NCBI RefSeq assembly: GCF_023101685.1
Contig: NZ_CP082164.1
Coordinates: 3,286,001 to 3,350,000 of the forward strand
Length of the DNA stretch: 64,000 nucleotides
Direction: 5' to 3'
DNA from: Bradyrhizobium sp. 186
Lineage (GTDB): Bacteria; Pseudomonadota; Alphaproteobacteria; Rhizobiales; Xanthobacteraceae
Positions 18,026 through 25,871 of this stretch are shown one piece after another; position 1 is the first letter of the stretch, and each line of letters begins with the position of its first letter. The notes under the pieces are model-generated. The model had not been told where the DNA came from. It did no database searches and saw only the letters and a program-made list of their open reading frames with translations. Made by a program: the position numbers and the translations under genes.

Positions 18026-19168
18026 ATGAACGTGAACTCGGAACCTCTGTTGCTGGCAACGCCGTCGGGCGAGCGCCTCGAACTGCGCCCCGAGGGGCCA
18101 TGGATCTCCACCAATGTGTCGAAGCTCGAAGCGCTTTCGCAGTCGGTCAGGAAAGATGTGGCCCGATCGAAAGCCGTGACGCTCGATATGGCGGGCGTCA
18201 GCGAGCTCGACACGCTCGGCGCCTGGCTGCTGGAGAAATTGTTGCGCGGGGCGACATCATCCGGCAGATCGGCCGAATTCGTCGGAGTCGCCGATCATTT
18301 CAGCGGCCTGATGGACGAGGTGCGTCAGGTCAACCGCGACACGCCGGTGCCCGCGGTTGCGCCCAACCCGGTTCTGCTCAGGCTGAACGATTTCGGCAAG
18401 GCCACCATCGGCGCGCGGGAAGACATCACGATCTTTCTTCAAATGCTCGGCGCATTGTTCATGGCCGTGATCGGCGTCGTGCGCCGGCCACGCTCGCTGC
18501 GACTGACATCGCTCGTCTATCAGCTCTACCGGATCGGGTGGCAGGCGATTCCTATCGTCATGCTGATCACCTTCCTGATCGGTGCCATCATCGCTCAGCA
18601 AGGCTTCTTCCATTTCCGCAGGTTCGGCGCGGAGTCCTACACTGTCGACATGGTCGGCATCCTCGTGCTGCGCGAGCTAGGCGTGCTGATCGTCGCCATC
18701 ATGGTCGCCGGCCGTTCGGGAAGCGCCTACACCGCCGAGCTCGGTTCCATGAAAATGCGCGAGGAGATCGATGCGCTCTCGACCATGGGGCTCGATCCCG
18801 TCGACGTCCTGATCCTGCCGCGGGTGGCCGCCCTGGTCATCGCGCTCCCCATTCTTGCTTTCATCGGATCGATTGCCGCGCTCTATGGCGGCGGCCTGGT
18901 CGCGCAATTCTACGGCGACATGGGACCTGCCATCTACATCGCGCGGCTGCGTGAGGCCATTTCCGTCACCCATTTCGAGGTCGGCATCCTGAAGGCGCCG
19001 TTCATGGCGCTGGTGATCGGGATCGTGGCCTGTAGCGAAGGATTGCGCGTGAAGGGCAGCGCCGAGTCGCTCGGCAGGCAGACCACGACGTCGGTGGTGA
19101 AGTCGATCTTCCTCGTGATCGTGCTCGATGGCCTGTTCGCGATCTTCTTTGCCTCGATCGGGATGTGA
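18026..19168 (+). CDS. MlaE-type ABC permease with fused N-terminal STAS domain
   Basis: 380 aa. Residues to about 110 form a STAS-like domain (AVTLDMAGVSELDTLGAWLLEKL), the role of the separate MlaB protein in E. coli. The rest is an MlaE permease with five or six membrane segments and the conserved VAGRSGSAYTAELGSMKMREEIDAL coupling region. It is predicted to move phospholipids or other lipids between the inner membrane and the periplasmic MCE partner. The stop overlaps the start of the ATPase gene, and the MCE gene follows, so this is a three-gene operon. A FixK/FNR-type box lies upstream. Confidence 0.9.
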   Translation: MNVNSEPLLLATPSGERLELRPEGPWISTNVSKLEALSQSVRKDVARSKAVTLDMAGVSELDTLGAWLLEKLLRGATSSGRSAEFVGVADHFSGLMDEVRQVNRDTPVPAVAPNPVLLRLNDFGKATIGAREDITIFLQMLGALFMAVIGVVRRPRSLRLTSLVYQLYRIGWQAIPIVMLITFLIGAIIAQQGFFHFRRFGAESYTVDMVGILVLRELGVLIVAIMVAGRSGSAYTAELGSMKMREEIDALSTMGLDPVDVLILPRVAALVIALPILAFIGSIAALYGGGLVAQFYGDMGPAIYIARLREAISVTHFEVGILKAPFMALVIGIVACSEGLRVKGSAESLGRQTTTSVVKSIFLVIVLDGLFAIFFASIGM

Positions 19169-19950
19169 CGATGCCCGAATCGCAGCAGGAGTTCGCGATC
19201 CGGGTCCGCGACCTCGTGGTCGGCTTCGGCCGCCAGACCGTGCTCGACCATCTGTCGCTCGACGTCCGCCGAGGTGAAATCCTCGGTCTCGTCGGTGCGT
19301 CGGGTGGCGGCAAGTCGGTGTTGATGCGTACCATCATCGGCCTCATTCCGCGCCGAAGCGGGACCATCGAAGTCATGGGACAGCCGATCGGCGGCACGCA
19401 CGACCGCACCGCGCAAGGCGCGGCCACGAAATGGGGCATCCTGTTTCAGCAGGGCGCGCTGTTCTCCTCGCTGACGGTCCGGCAGAACGTCCAGTTTCCG
19501 TTGCGCGAAAATCTCGTTTTGTCGCAGGAACTGATGGACGAGATCGCGATCGCCAAGCTCGAGATGGTCGGGCTGCGGGCGCAGGACGGCGACAAATATC
19601 CCGCTGAGCTGTCGGGGGGCATGACCAAGCGCGTGGCGCTGGCGCGCGCGCTCGCGCTCGATCCGCCGATCCTGTTCCTCGACGAGCCGACCTCCGGCCT
19701 CGATCCGATCGCCGCCGGCGATTTCGACGCGCTGATCAGGACGTTGCAAAAGACACTTGGCCTCACCGTGTTCATGGTCACCCATGACCTCGCGAGCTTC
19801 ACCACGGTCTGCGACCGCGTCGCCGCACTCGCTGACAGCAAGATCGTGGCGGTCGGCCCGATGCGCGAACTGCTGCAATCCGAGCATCCCTGGGTGCGCG
19901 CCTATTTTCACGGCAAGCGCTCGCAGATGCTGGAACCTCAGATGAGATGA
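19165..19950 (+). CDS. MlaF-type ABC transporter ATPase
   Basis: 261 aa. Walker A GASGGGKSVL, signature LSGGMTKRVALARAL, Walker B ILFLDEPTSGLDP and the switch His in VTHDL are all present. The divergent signature LSGGM is usual for Mla ATPases. Start is GTG at 19165 (overlapping the permease TGA) or the ATG two codons later. It powers the STAS-MlaE permease encoded just upstream. Confidence 0.92.
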   Translation: MTMPESQQEFAIRVRDLVVGFGRQTVLDHLSLDVRRGEILGLVGASGGGKSVLMRTIIGLIPRRSGTIEVMGQPIGGTHDRTAQGAATKWGILFQQGALFSSLTVRQNVQFPLRENLVLSQELMDEIAIAKLEMVGLRAQDGDKYPAELSGGMTKRVALARALALDPPILFLDEPTSGLDPIAAGDFDALIRTLQKTLGLTVFMVTHDLASFTTVCDRVAALADSKIVAVGPMRELLQSEHPWVRAYFHGKRSQMLEPQMR

Positions 19951-19953
19951 GAC

Positions 19954-21057
19954 ATGGAAACCCGCGCTCCCTACGTGCTGATCGGCACCTTCGTGCTGGC
20001 CGCGATCCTCGCGGTGTTCGGCTTCGTCTATTGGCTGAACAACACCGGCGGGATCGGGCCGCGCACGAACTTCCACGTGCAATTCCAGGGACCCGTGCCG
20101 GGCCTCCTGGTCGGCGCCGGCGTGCTGTTCAACGGCATCCGCGTTGGCGAGGTGACCCAGCTTGGGGTCGCGCCGGATAATTCGCGCTTCGTCAATGCGA
20201 CGATCTCGGTTGCCTCGGCGACGCCGGTGCGCGCCGACACCAAGGTCGGACTCGATTTTCAGGGGTTGACCGGCGTGCCGGTGGTGACGCTGGAGGGCGG
20301 CATGATCGTCGCCAAGTCCGGTGAGCCCCTGACCTTGATAGCGGAAGCCGGGGCGGGCCAGAGCATGACGCAGGCGGCGCGCGATGCGCTGCAGCGGGTC
20401 GATACCGTGCTGGAGGACAATTCCGGTCCGCTGAAGGATACTATCGCAAATTTCAAGACGTTCTCCGATGGTCTTGCGCGCAACACCGGCAAGCTTGACG
20501 GCATCCTGGCGGGCCTCGAGAAGATGACCGGCGGCGGCGCGCCCGCGCAGAAGATAACTCATGACCTGCGCGCGCCGCAGGATGTCAGGCCGGCGGGCAA
20601 GACCTTGTCCGCGTCATTGGCCATTCCCGAGCCGACTGCGGTCGCGATGCTCCAGACGCAGCGCATGCTGTTCTCGTCCACCGGGGACAATCAGGGCTTT
20701 GCAGATTTCCTCTGGGCCGACAGCATTCCAAAGCTGGTGCAGGCGCGGCTAATCGACAGTTTTGAGAACTACGACATCGCCCATGCTCCGTTGCGCACGA
20801 CCGACCTGGGACAGGCGGACTATCAGCTCCTGATCGATATCAGACGCTTCCGCATCGCCATGGAAGGCGAGACGCGGGTCGAGATCGGACTGTCGGCGCG
20901 GATCGTCGACAAGAACGGCAAGGTGATCGCATCGCGCCTCGTCGAGAGCAGCGAGAAGCTCGACAAAGTCGAGCCGGCCGTTGCGGCCGAAGCGTTCAAC
21001 GCGGCCTTCGCCCGTACCGCCAAGGAGCTGATAGGCTGGACGGTGCAAGCGTTCTAG
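19954..21057 (+). CDS. MCE (MlaD-type) protein fused to an ABC-type transport auxiliary domain
   Basis: 367 aa. One N-terminal membrane anchor (YVLIGTFVLAAILAVFGFVYW) is followed by an MCE domain (about 40-120, FNGIRVGEVTQLGVAPDN). After a linker with helical character (about 130-200), residues from about 215 to the end resemble the YmbA/PqiC-like auxiliary lipoprotein domain (LQTQRMLFSSTGDNQGFADF, DYQLLIDIRRFRIAMEG), including the final helix. Normally the auxiliary protein is a separate outer-membrane lipoprotein; here the two are one polypeptide. The gene starts 3 nt after the ATPase stop. It probably forms the periplasm-spanning lipid conduit of this transporter. Confidence 0.85.
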   Translation: METRAPYVLIGTFVLAAILAVFGFVYWLNNTGGIGPRTNFHVQFQGPVPGLLVGAGVLFNGIRVGEVTQLGVAPDNSRFVNATISVASATPVRADTKVGLDFQGLTGVPVVTLEGGMIVAKSGEPLTLIAEAGAGQSMTQAARDALQRVDTVLEDNSGPLKDTIANFKTFSDGLARNTGKLDGILAGLEKMTGGGAPAQKITHDLRAPQDVRPAGKTLSASLAIPEPTAVAMLQTQRMLFSSTGDNQGFADFLWADSIPKLVQARLIDSFENYDIAHAPLRTTDLGQADYQLLIDIRRFRIAMEGETRVEIGLSARIVDKNGKVIASRLVESSEKLDKVEPAVAAEAFNAAFARTAKELIGWTVQAF

Positions 21058-21117
21058 CGCGCCCGGGCTGATCATTCGAATGTTGCAGCACAACAGGGCT
21101 GGCTATGTCCGCCACAA

Positions 21118-21131
21118 TTGATCCGCGTCAA
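21118..21131. promoter_or_regulatory. FixK/FNR-type box TTGATCCGCGTCAA
   Basis: Dyad 85-98 nt upstream of the ATG at 21216 of the FNR gene. If the gene started at 21105, the box would lie inside the coding region, so it supports the later start and suggests autoregulation or control by another FixK-type protein. Confidence 0.6.
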
Positions 21132-21215
21132 CCGGCTTTGGCGCAGTGCAGTAAAATGCGTCCCGCGCGGTGGACGCGGCCTGATGCTGAGGTCAGCCGG
21201 CGCTTGGAGCGGTGG

Positions 21216-21929
21216 ATGAAACCTTCCGTGGTCACGATTGAGCCGAACCGGCGCTCCTGTAGCGATTGTGCGGTCCGCGAAGTCGCAGTCTGTTCGTCGC
21301 TGGATGCGGTCGAGCTGAGGGAGTTCGAGCATCTGGGACGGCGCGTCCATTTCGCGGCAGGCGAGACCGTGTTCTGCGAGGAGGACATCACGACATCGTT
21401 CTACAATGTCCTCGAGGGCGTGATGCGGCTGTACAAGCTCTTGCCTGACGGTCGCCGGCAGATCGTGGGCTTTGCCTTGCCTGGCGATTTCCTGGGGATG
21501 AATATCTCCGGCCGCCACAATTTTTCGGCCGATGCGATCGGCGCAGTGACCGTTTGCCAGTTCGCAAAAGCCCCTTTCGGCCGCTTCATCGAGGATCGGC
21601 CGCATCTGCTGCAGCGGATCAATGAACTGGCCATTCGCGAGTTGAGCCAGGCGCGTGACCACATGGTCCTGCTCGGCCGCCGTTCCGCGGGCGAGAAGGT
21701 CGCGACCCTTCTGCTCGGCTGGCGCGAGCGGTCGTTCTCGCTGAGGGGACCTTCGAACACGGTTCCACTGCCGATGAGCCGCCAGGATATCGCCGACTAT
21801 CTCGGCCTGACCATCGAAACCGTCAGCCGGACCTTCACCAAGCTGGAGCGCCACGGTGTGATCGAGATTATCCATGGCGGCATCAACCTGCTCGACCCCG
21901 CTCGGGTCGAAGCATTGGCCGCGGCCTGA
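21216..21929 (+). CDS. FNR-type oxygen-responsive regulator (FnrN/AadR/FixK1-like)
   Basis: 237 aa from ATG 21216 (preceded by ggag). An alternative ATG at 21105 would add 37 residues and overlap a promoter-like box. Four Cys match the FNR iron-sulfur pattern: Cys15, Cys18, Cys26 (C-x2-C-x7-C) and the central Cys114 in VTVCQFAK, so a [4Fe-4S] oxygen sensor is likely. The C-terminal helix-turn-helix (SRQDIADYLGLTIETVSRTF) has the E-x2-SR recognition pattern of FNR/FixK, which reads TTGAT half sites. It is the natural candidate activator of the seven boxes in this region, though FixK2 encoded elsewhere could do the same. Confidence 0.88.
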   Translation: MKPSVVTIEPNRRSCSDCAVREVAVCSSLDAVELREFEHLGRRVHFAAGETVFCEEDITTSFYNVLEGVMRLYKLLPDGRRQIVGFALPGDFLGMNISGRHNFSADAIGAVTVCQFAKAPFGRFIEDRPHLLQRINELAIRELSQARDHMVLLGRRSAGEKVATLLLGWRERSFSLRGPSNTVPLPMSRQDIADYLGLTIETVSRTFTKLERHGVIEIIHGGINLLDPARVEALAAA

Positions 21930-21960
21930 GGCCCGGCCCTCCCACAGCGCTCTCCGATTT

Positions 21961-21974
21961 TTGATCCGGATCAA
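21961..21974. promoter_or_regulatory. Consensus FNR/FixK box TTGATCCGGATCAA
   Basis: A perfect 14-bp palindrome, the best FNR-consensus match in the window, centred 55 nt before the start of a 45-codon membrane protein gene. Confidence 0.8.
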
Positions 21975-22022
21975 TGACGCCGACCGTGTGCGGCCAATAA
22001 TGCCAGAACAATCCGGGAGGGC

Positions 22023-22160
22023 ATGATGCCAACTGACGCGATGCTGATGTCCATTGCCGTCGTAGCCGTCTTTGTCACATTCGCCGCAGCTTTGGCTTGG
22101 GCGGATCGACAACCCAGCGCGGACCGGCTCAAGCCGGATGGCGAGCGCCGAAATTCCTGA
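22023..22160 (+). CDS. Small single-pass membrane protein, 45 aa
   Basis: A short gene starting ATG-ATG at 22023, with a strong gggaggg ribosome site 4-6 nt upstream. It encodes an N-terminal hydrophobic segment (MLMSIAVVAVFVTFAAALAW) followed by a charged tail (ADRQPSADRLKPDGERRNS). One membrane helix is predicted. The ideal FNR/FixK box just upstream, the good ribosome site and its place right after the FNR gene argue that it is real and induced at low oxygen. I do not recognise a named family; small subunits of terminal oxidases have this general shape, but no oxidase genes are nearby. Confidence 0.7.
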   Translation: MMPTDAMLMSIAVVAVFVTFAAALAWADRQPSADRLKPDGERRNS

Positions 22161-22432
22161 GATCATAGACGCATTTGATGTGCCAATTGCGGGCAATGGC
22201 CGGCCGGCTCCTGGCCGTTCGGCAGCGCCTCAACGCAACCGCGACTTGTGGCTCCTGCAACTCTGCATCGACGGGAATGCATTGGCACATCCTTCGGATG
22301 CGGACTCCGAGCCTGATCGCGGCATTTTCGCGGCATTCGCCTAAAACCGCGTGCATGCTTTCCGGTTGAAAAGCCCGGCAACGTTGACTACGCAGGAACC
22401 CCAGTGCCTCGCAGTCTTAGGAGCCCCGCGGC

Positions 22433-23161
22433 GTGCCTCAGGACAAGACCGGCGACCCCCGACAATCAGCGGGCAACAAACTATCGGTCCTGCGCAAGCA
22501 CCCGATCTTCGCGGATCTGGAGCCGGACGCGCTCGATCAGCTCTGCCGCTACGCCAAGCACACCACGGTGAAGCGCGGTGCGACGATCGCCGCCAAAGGC
22601 GATCCCGGCAACAACCTGTTCGCGGTGATCACGGGGACAGTGAAGATTTCCTCCTCATCGCCCGATGGCCGGAACGCCATTCTCAATCTCATCGGTCCCG
22701 GAGAAATCTTTGGTGAGATCGCGGTCCTTGACGGCGCACCCCGATCGGCCGACGCAACCGCCAACACCAATTGCGAACTCTACATTATCGACCGTCGGGA
22801 CTTTCTGCCTTTCGTGAAAAGCCAGCCGGCGCTGGCGATGAAATTCATCGAGTTGCTCTGCGCGCGGCTGCGCTGGACAAGTCAGCAGGTCGAGCAGGTG
22901 ATCCTGCAAAACTTGCCGGGCCGGCTCGCAAGCGCGCTGCTCGGCCTCACCGAAGAGCGCAAGTTCGACTCCGGCAGCGGCACGCTCGCCATCACGCAGC
23001 AGGAAATCAGCGAGATGGTGGGCATGACGCGCGAGAGCATCAACAAGCAATTGCGCGCCTGGTCCGGACGCAAATGGGTTCGTCTCGAGCATGGCGCCAT
23101 CGTCGTGCTCGATACCGACGCGCTGCGCGAACTCGTCGAAACCGGACTCGGCGGCAACTGA
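22433..23161 (+). CDS. Crp/Fnr-family transcriptional regulator without FNR cysteines
   Basis: 242 aa from GTG 22433, with taggag about 9 nt upstream. N-terminal cyclic-nucleotide-binding-type beta barrel (IAAKGDPGNNLFAVITGTVKI, GEIFGEIAVLDGAPRSADATA, close to the CRP phosphate-binding cassette) and a C-terminal HTH (QQEISEMVGMTRESINKQLRAW). The FNR cysteine cluster is absent, and the recognition helix reads RESINKQ rather than E-x2-SR, so a CRP-like target (TGTGA type) is more likely. The 270 bp before it show no convincing gene. Confidence 0.85.
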   Translation: MPQDKTGDPRQSAGNKLSVLRKHPIFADLEPDALDQLCRYAKHTTVKRGATIAAKGDPGNNLFAVITGTVKISSSSPDGRNAILNLIGPGEIFGEIAVLDGAPRSADATANTNCELYIIDRRDFLPFVKSQPALAMKFIELLCARLRWTSQQVEQVILQNLPGRLASALLGLTEERKFDSGSGTLAITQQEISEMVGMTRESINKQLRAWSGRKWVRLEHGAIVVLDTDALRELVETGLGGN

Positions 23162-23173
23162 CAGTGCGCGCGC

Positions 23174-23950
23174 CTAACCGTCGATGATCGCAACTGCGCG
23201 GGTCCAGCCAGCGGAGGCGCGCTCGATCTTCACCGGGAAGCACGAGACCGTGAATCCGGTCGAGGGCAGCTTGTCGAGGTTGTGCAGCTTCTCGAGATGG
23301 CAATAGCCGATGTGCCGTCCCGCCTTGTGGCCCTCCCAGATCAGGCTGGCATCCCTCGTTTCCGCATATTTCCTTGCGGTGAACACGAACGGCGCGTCCC
23401 AGCTCCAGCCGTCGGTGCCGGTCAGCCGTACGCCGCGTTCGAGCAGATACATGGTGGCTTCATAGCCCACCCCGCAGCCGGAATTGACGTAGTCGGCCTG
23501 CCCAAACTTCGCGCCGGCGCTGGTGTTGACGACGACGATCTCCAGCGGTGAGAGCGTGTGTCCGATGCGCTTGAGCTCCTTCTCGACGTCGCCGGCGGTG
23601 GCGACGTATCCATCAGGCAGATGCCGGAAATCGAGCTTGACGCCGGACTGAAAGCACCACTCGAGCGGGACCTCGTCGATCGTCCATGACTGCTCGCCGC
23701 GGTTCATGGTCGGATGAAAGTGCCAAGGCGCATCAAGATGCGTTCCGTTATGCGTCGACAGCGAGACCTGTTCGACGGCCCAACCCTGGCCATCCGGCAA
23801 ATCTTGCGCCTTGAGGCCTTTGAAGAACTGCAGCATGCGCGGCAGGCCCTGCTGATGGTCGATATACTGGATCGTCGGGTGGTTGCCCGGCGGATCGGCC
23901 GGCACGTCGTTCTGCAACGGCACCGAGATATCGATCAGCTTCCGCGGCAT
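23174..23950 (-). CDS. Cyclase family protein (kynurenine formamidase-like metal hydrolase)
   Basis: About 258 aa from ATG 23950 (MPRKLIDISVPLQ); this start leaves a gaggga site 6 nt upstream, better than in-frame ATGs at 23956 and 23989. The metal-binding motif of the family, H-x-G-T-H-x-D-x-P-x-H-F, is present as HNGTHLDAPWHF. Relatives hydrolyse amides, lactones or cyclic imides, including N-formylkynurenine. Kynurenine breakdown yields anthranilate, the possible substrate of the first cluster, but the distance makes a link speculative. It converges with the CRP-like gene (12 nt gap). Confidence 0.85.
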   Translation of the reverse strand: MPRKLIDISVPLQNDVPADPPGNHPTIQYIDHQQGLPRMLQFFKGLKAQDLPDGQGWAVEQVSLSTHNGTHLDAPWHFHPTMNRGEQSWTIDEVPLEWCFQSGVKLDFRHLPDGYVATAGDVEKELKRIGHTLSPLEIVVVNTSAGAKFGQADYVNSGCGVGYEATMYLLERGVRLTGTDGWSWDAPFVFTARKYAETRDASLIWEGHKAGRHIGYCHLEKLHNLDKLPSTGFTVSCFPVKIERASAGWTRAVAIIDG

Positions 23951-24054
23951 GGGCATTCCCTCAACATGTTCCGCTATGTTTCGCGGCATCTTGAGGGGCC
24001 GGCGTCGGCAGCGTCAAGTGACGCTCCGGTGATGTCACGCCGACGTGGCTTACT

Positions 24055-24208
24055 TTATCGCTGCACCATGCGCGGCTGCCAGAGCGAGATCTCCGGCAGA
24101 TAGGCGACGACCATCAGCACGAACAGCATGACGCCGTAGAACGGCCAGGTCTTGCGCATGACCTCTTCGAGCGCGGCATCCGGCGTTTCCTTCAGCGGCG
24201 CAAGGATT
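24055..24208 (-). pseudogene. 3' remnant of a TRAP transporter large permease gene (dctM-like)
   Basis: Only about 48 codons resemble a known protein: MRKTWPFYGVMLFVLMVVAY followed by LPEISLWQPR, the last membrane helix and tail of a DctM permease. The open frame extends upstream to 24495, but that part shows no membrane segments or similarity. An intact dctPQM operon lies 630 bp to the right on the other strand, so this is probably the decayed end of a second TRAP system. Confidence 0.65.
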
Positions 24209-24834
24209 GTCTTGTCATCGTATTCCCGGTCGCGCCTTACATGATCTGGCTTCGCAAAAAGGACCATCCGCCGATGCTCCCCCGGAGCACCGCGCGATCG
24301 ATCGATGCAACTCCAGCATTGATCGATGCCGGATTTGGCTTGGACTCTGAATGCCGCCCGCCCTAGGGACGACATTGGCGAATTCGCGCTGATGCAGCGC
24401 GTTCGCACAAGGATGGGGCGACCGTCTCGTCCGAACCTCCAAGCCGCAACCAATAGCGGTCGAGCATAAAACGAGAGGAACGTCCATGGATGCAACGAGC
24501 ATCGTTACCTCGCATCCGGCATTTGGCCGACAGCGAGGCGCGATTGCAGGGGCGCCGGCACTTGCCGTGCAGGTCCCCGCCGGAGAGGGCGCGATGAAGC
24601 TCGCACTTTCCGGCGCAAGCGGAGACATTGGCAGCCAGTCGCCCAGGCGCGGCATCGACCTGCGCTCCGCTGGCTGGAAGCCTTCGAAGCAGCCGAATCC
24701 GCTCGACTCCGTCGCGCAACCCTACCAAGGTGGTGCAGTTGTGGCGCTTGACTTCACACTTGAAGAGGCGCGACCCAAGGCAGCCTGCAGCATCTGCCCA
24801 ACAACAACATAATTAACTCAGGAGGAAAGCCCAG
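24209..24834. other. Intergenic stretch without a convincing gene
   Basis: About 625 bp between the dctM remnant and dctP. Short open frames exist on both strands (for example 24486-24812 plus and 24363-24728 minus), but none has a recognisable domain, membrane pattern or clear ribosome site. The last 15 bases before dctP hold its caggagg ribosome site. I see no clear promoter palindrome. Confidence 0.5.
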
Positions 24835-25806
24835 ATGAAGACACTAGCCGGTATCATCGCAGCCGTTGCGCTGGCGGTCTCAGCGCCCCTGGCGACCGCA
24901 CGCGATTTCCGCTCCGCCGACATACACCCCGCCGATTATCCGACCGTCGAGGCCGTCAAGTTCTTGGGCAAGCAGCTCGCGACGGCGAGCGGCGGCAAGC
25001 TCGGTGTGAAGGTGTTTCCCAACGGAGCCCTGGGCTCCGAGAAGGACACCATCGAGCAACTCAAGATCGGCGCGCTCGACATGATGCGGATCAACGCATC
25101 GCCGTTGAACAACTTCGTGCCGGAAACCATCGCGTTGTGCCTGCCCTTCATCTTCCGGGACACGCAGCACATGCGCACGGTCCTCGACGGGCCGGTCGGC
25201 GATGAGATCCTGGCGGCGATGGAACCCGCAGGATTGGTCGGCCTTGCCTATTACGACAGCGGCGCCCGGTCCGTTTACACCGTCAAGGCACCGATCAAGT
25301 CGCTCGCGGACCTCAAGGGACTGAAGATTCGTGTCCAGCAATCCGACCTGTGGGTCGGCATGATCCAGAGCCTCGGGGCCAACCCGACGCCGATGCCGTA
25401 TGGAGAGGTCTATACCGCTCTCAAGACCGGTCTGGTGGACGCTGCCGAGAACAACTGGCCCTCCTACGAATCGTCGCGCCATTTCGAGGCAGCCAAGTTC
25501 TACAACGTCACCGAGCACTCCCTGGCGCCCGAAGTTCTCGTGATGTCAAAGAAGGTCTGGGACACGCTGAGCAAGGAGGATCAGGCGATGATCCGCAAGG
25601 CGGCCAAGGAATCGGTACCCTACATGCGCAAGCTCTGGGACGAGCGTGAGCAGGCTTCCCGCAAGACCGTCGAGGCGGCTGGCGTTCAGGTCGTTCCGAT
25701 CGCCAACAAGGCCGAATTCGTCGACGCGATGAAGCCGGTGTACGCGAAGTTCGCCGCTGACGAAAAGCTGCAGAGCCTCGTCAAGCGTATCCAGGACACG
25801 AAGTAA
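24835..25806 (+). CDS. dctP: TRAP transporter solute-binding protein (DctP family)
   Basis: 323 aa with a signal peptide (MKTLAGIIAAVALAVSAPLA, cleaved near TARDF). The mature protein shows the DctP fold: FPNGALGSEKDTIEQLKIG, the conserved ligand-Arg region LKGLKIRVQQSD and the VDAAENNWPSY segment. DctP proteins bind organic acids in the periplasm and hand them to the DctQM permease for sodium- or proton-driven uptake. The ATG has a strong caggagg site. dctQ, dctM and an SDR gene follow, so the substrate may be a hydroxy acid oxidised by that SDR (inference). Confidence 0.92.
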   Translation: MKTLAGIIAAVALAVSAPLATARDFRSADIHPADYPTVEAVKFLGKQLATASGGKLGVKVFPNGALGSEKDTIEQLKIGALDMMRINASPLNNFVPETIALCLPFIFRDTQHMRTVLDGPVGDEILAAMEPAGLVGLAYYDSGARSVYTVKAPIKSLADLKGLKIRVQQSDLWVGMIQSLGANPTPMPYGEVYTALKTGLVDAAENNWPSYESSRHFEAAKFYNVTEHSLAPEVLVMSKKVWDTLSKEDQAMIRKAAKESVPYMRKLWDEREQASRKTVEAAGVQVVPIANKAEFVDAMKPVYAKFAADEKLQSLVKRIQDTK

Positions 25807-25821
25807 AAACATAGGGGCGTC

Positions 25822-25855
25822 GGGTCCGGAGTCGCCGACCGGCGACACCGGACCC
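25822..25855 (+). other. Intercistronic stem-loop between dctP and dctQ
   Basis: Arms GGGTCCGG and CCGGACCC (8 bp), one A-A mismatch, then GTCGCC and GGCGAC (6 bp) around a GACC loop. There is no T-run after it, so it looks more like an mRNA-stabilising or partial-termination hairpin that would keep binding-protein levels above permease levels. Confidence 0.65.
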
Positions 25856-25871
25856 TCGCAAGGAGACGCGG

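Noticed and set aside
18934..20562. A 542-codon open frame on the minus strand
   Set aside because: Antisense to the Mla operon; same compositional artefact.
22160..22432. Possible further FNR box in the gap before the CRP-like gene (ttgatgtgccaatt)
   Set aside because: The right half does not match TCAA, so the dyad is incomplete.
24486..24812. A 108-codon open frame before dctP
   Set aside because: No ribosome site, domain or membrane pattern; it overlaps other equally poor frames.
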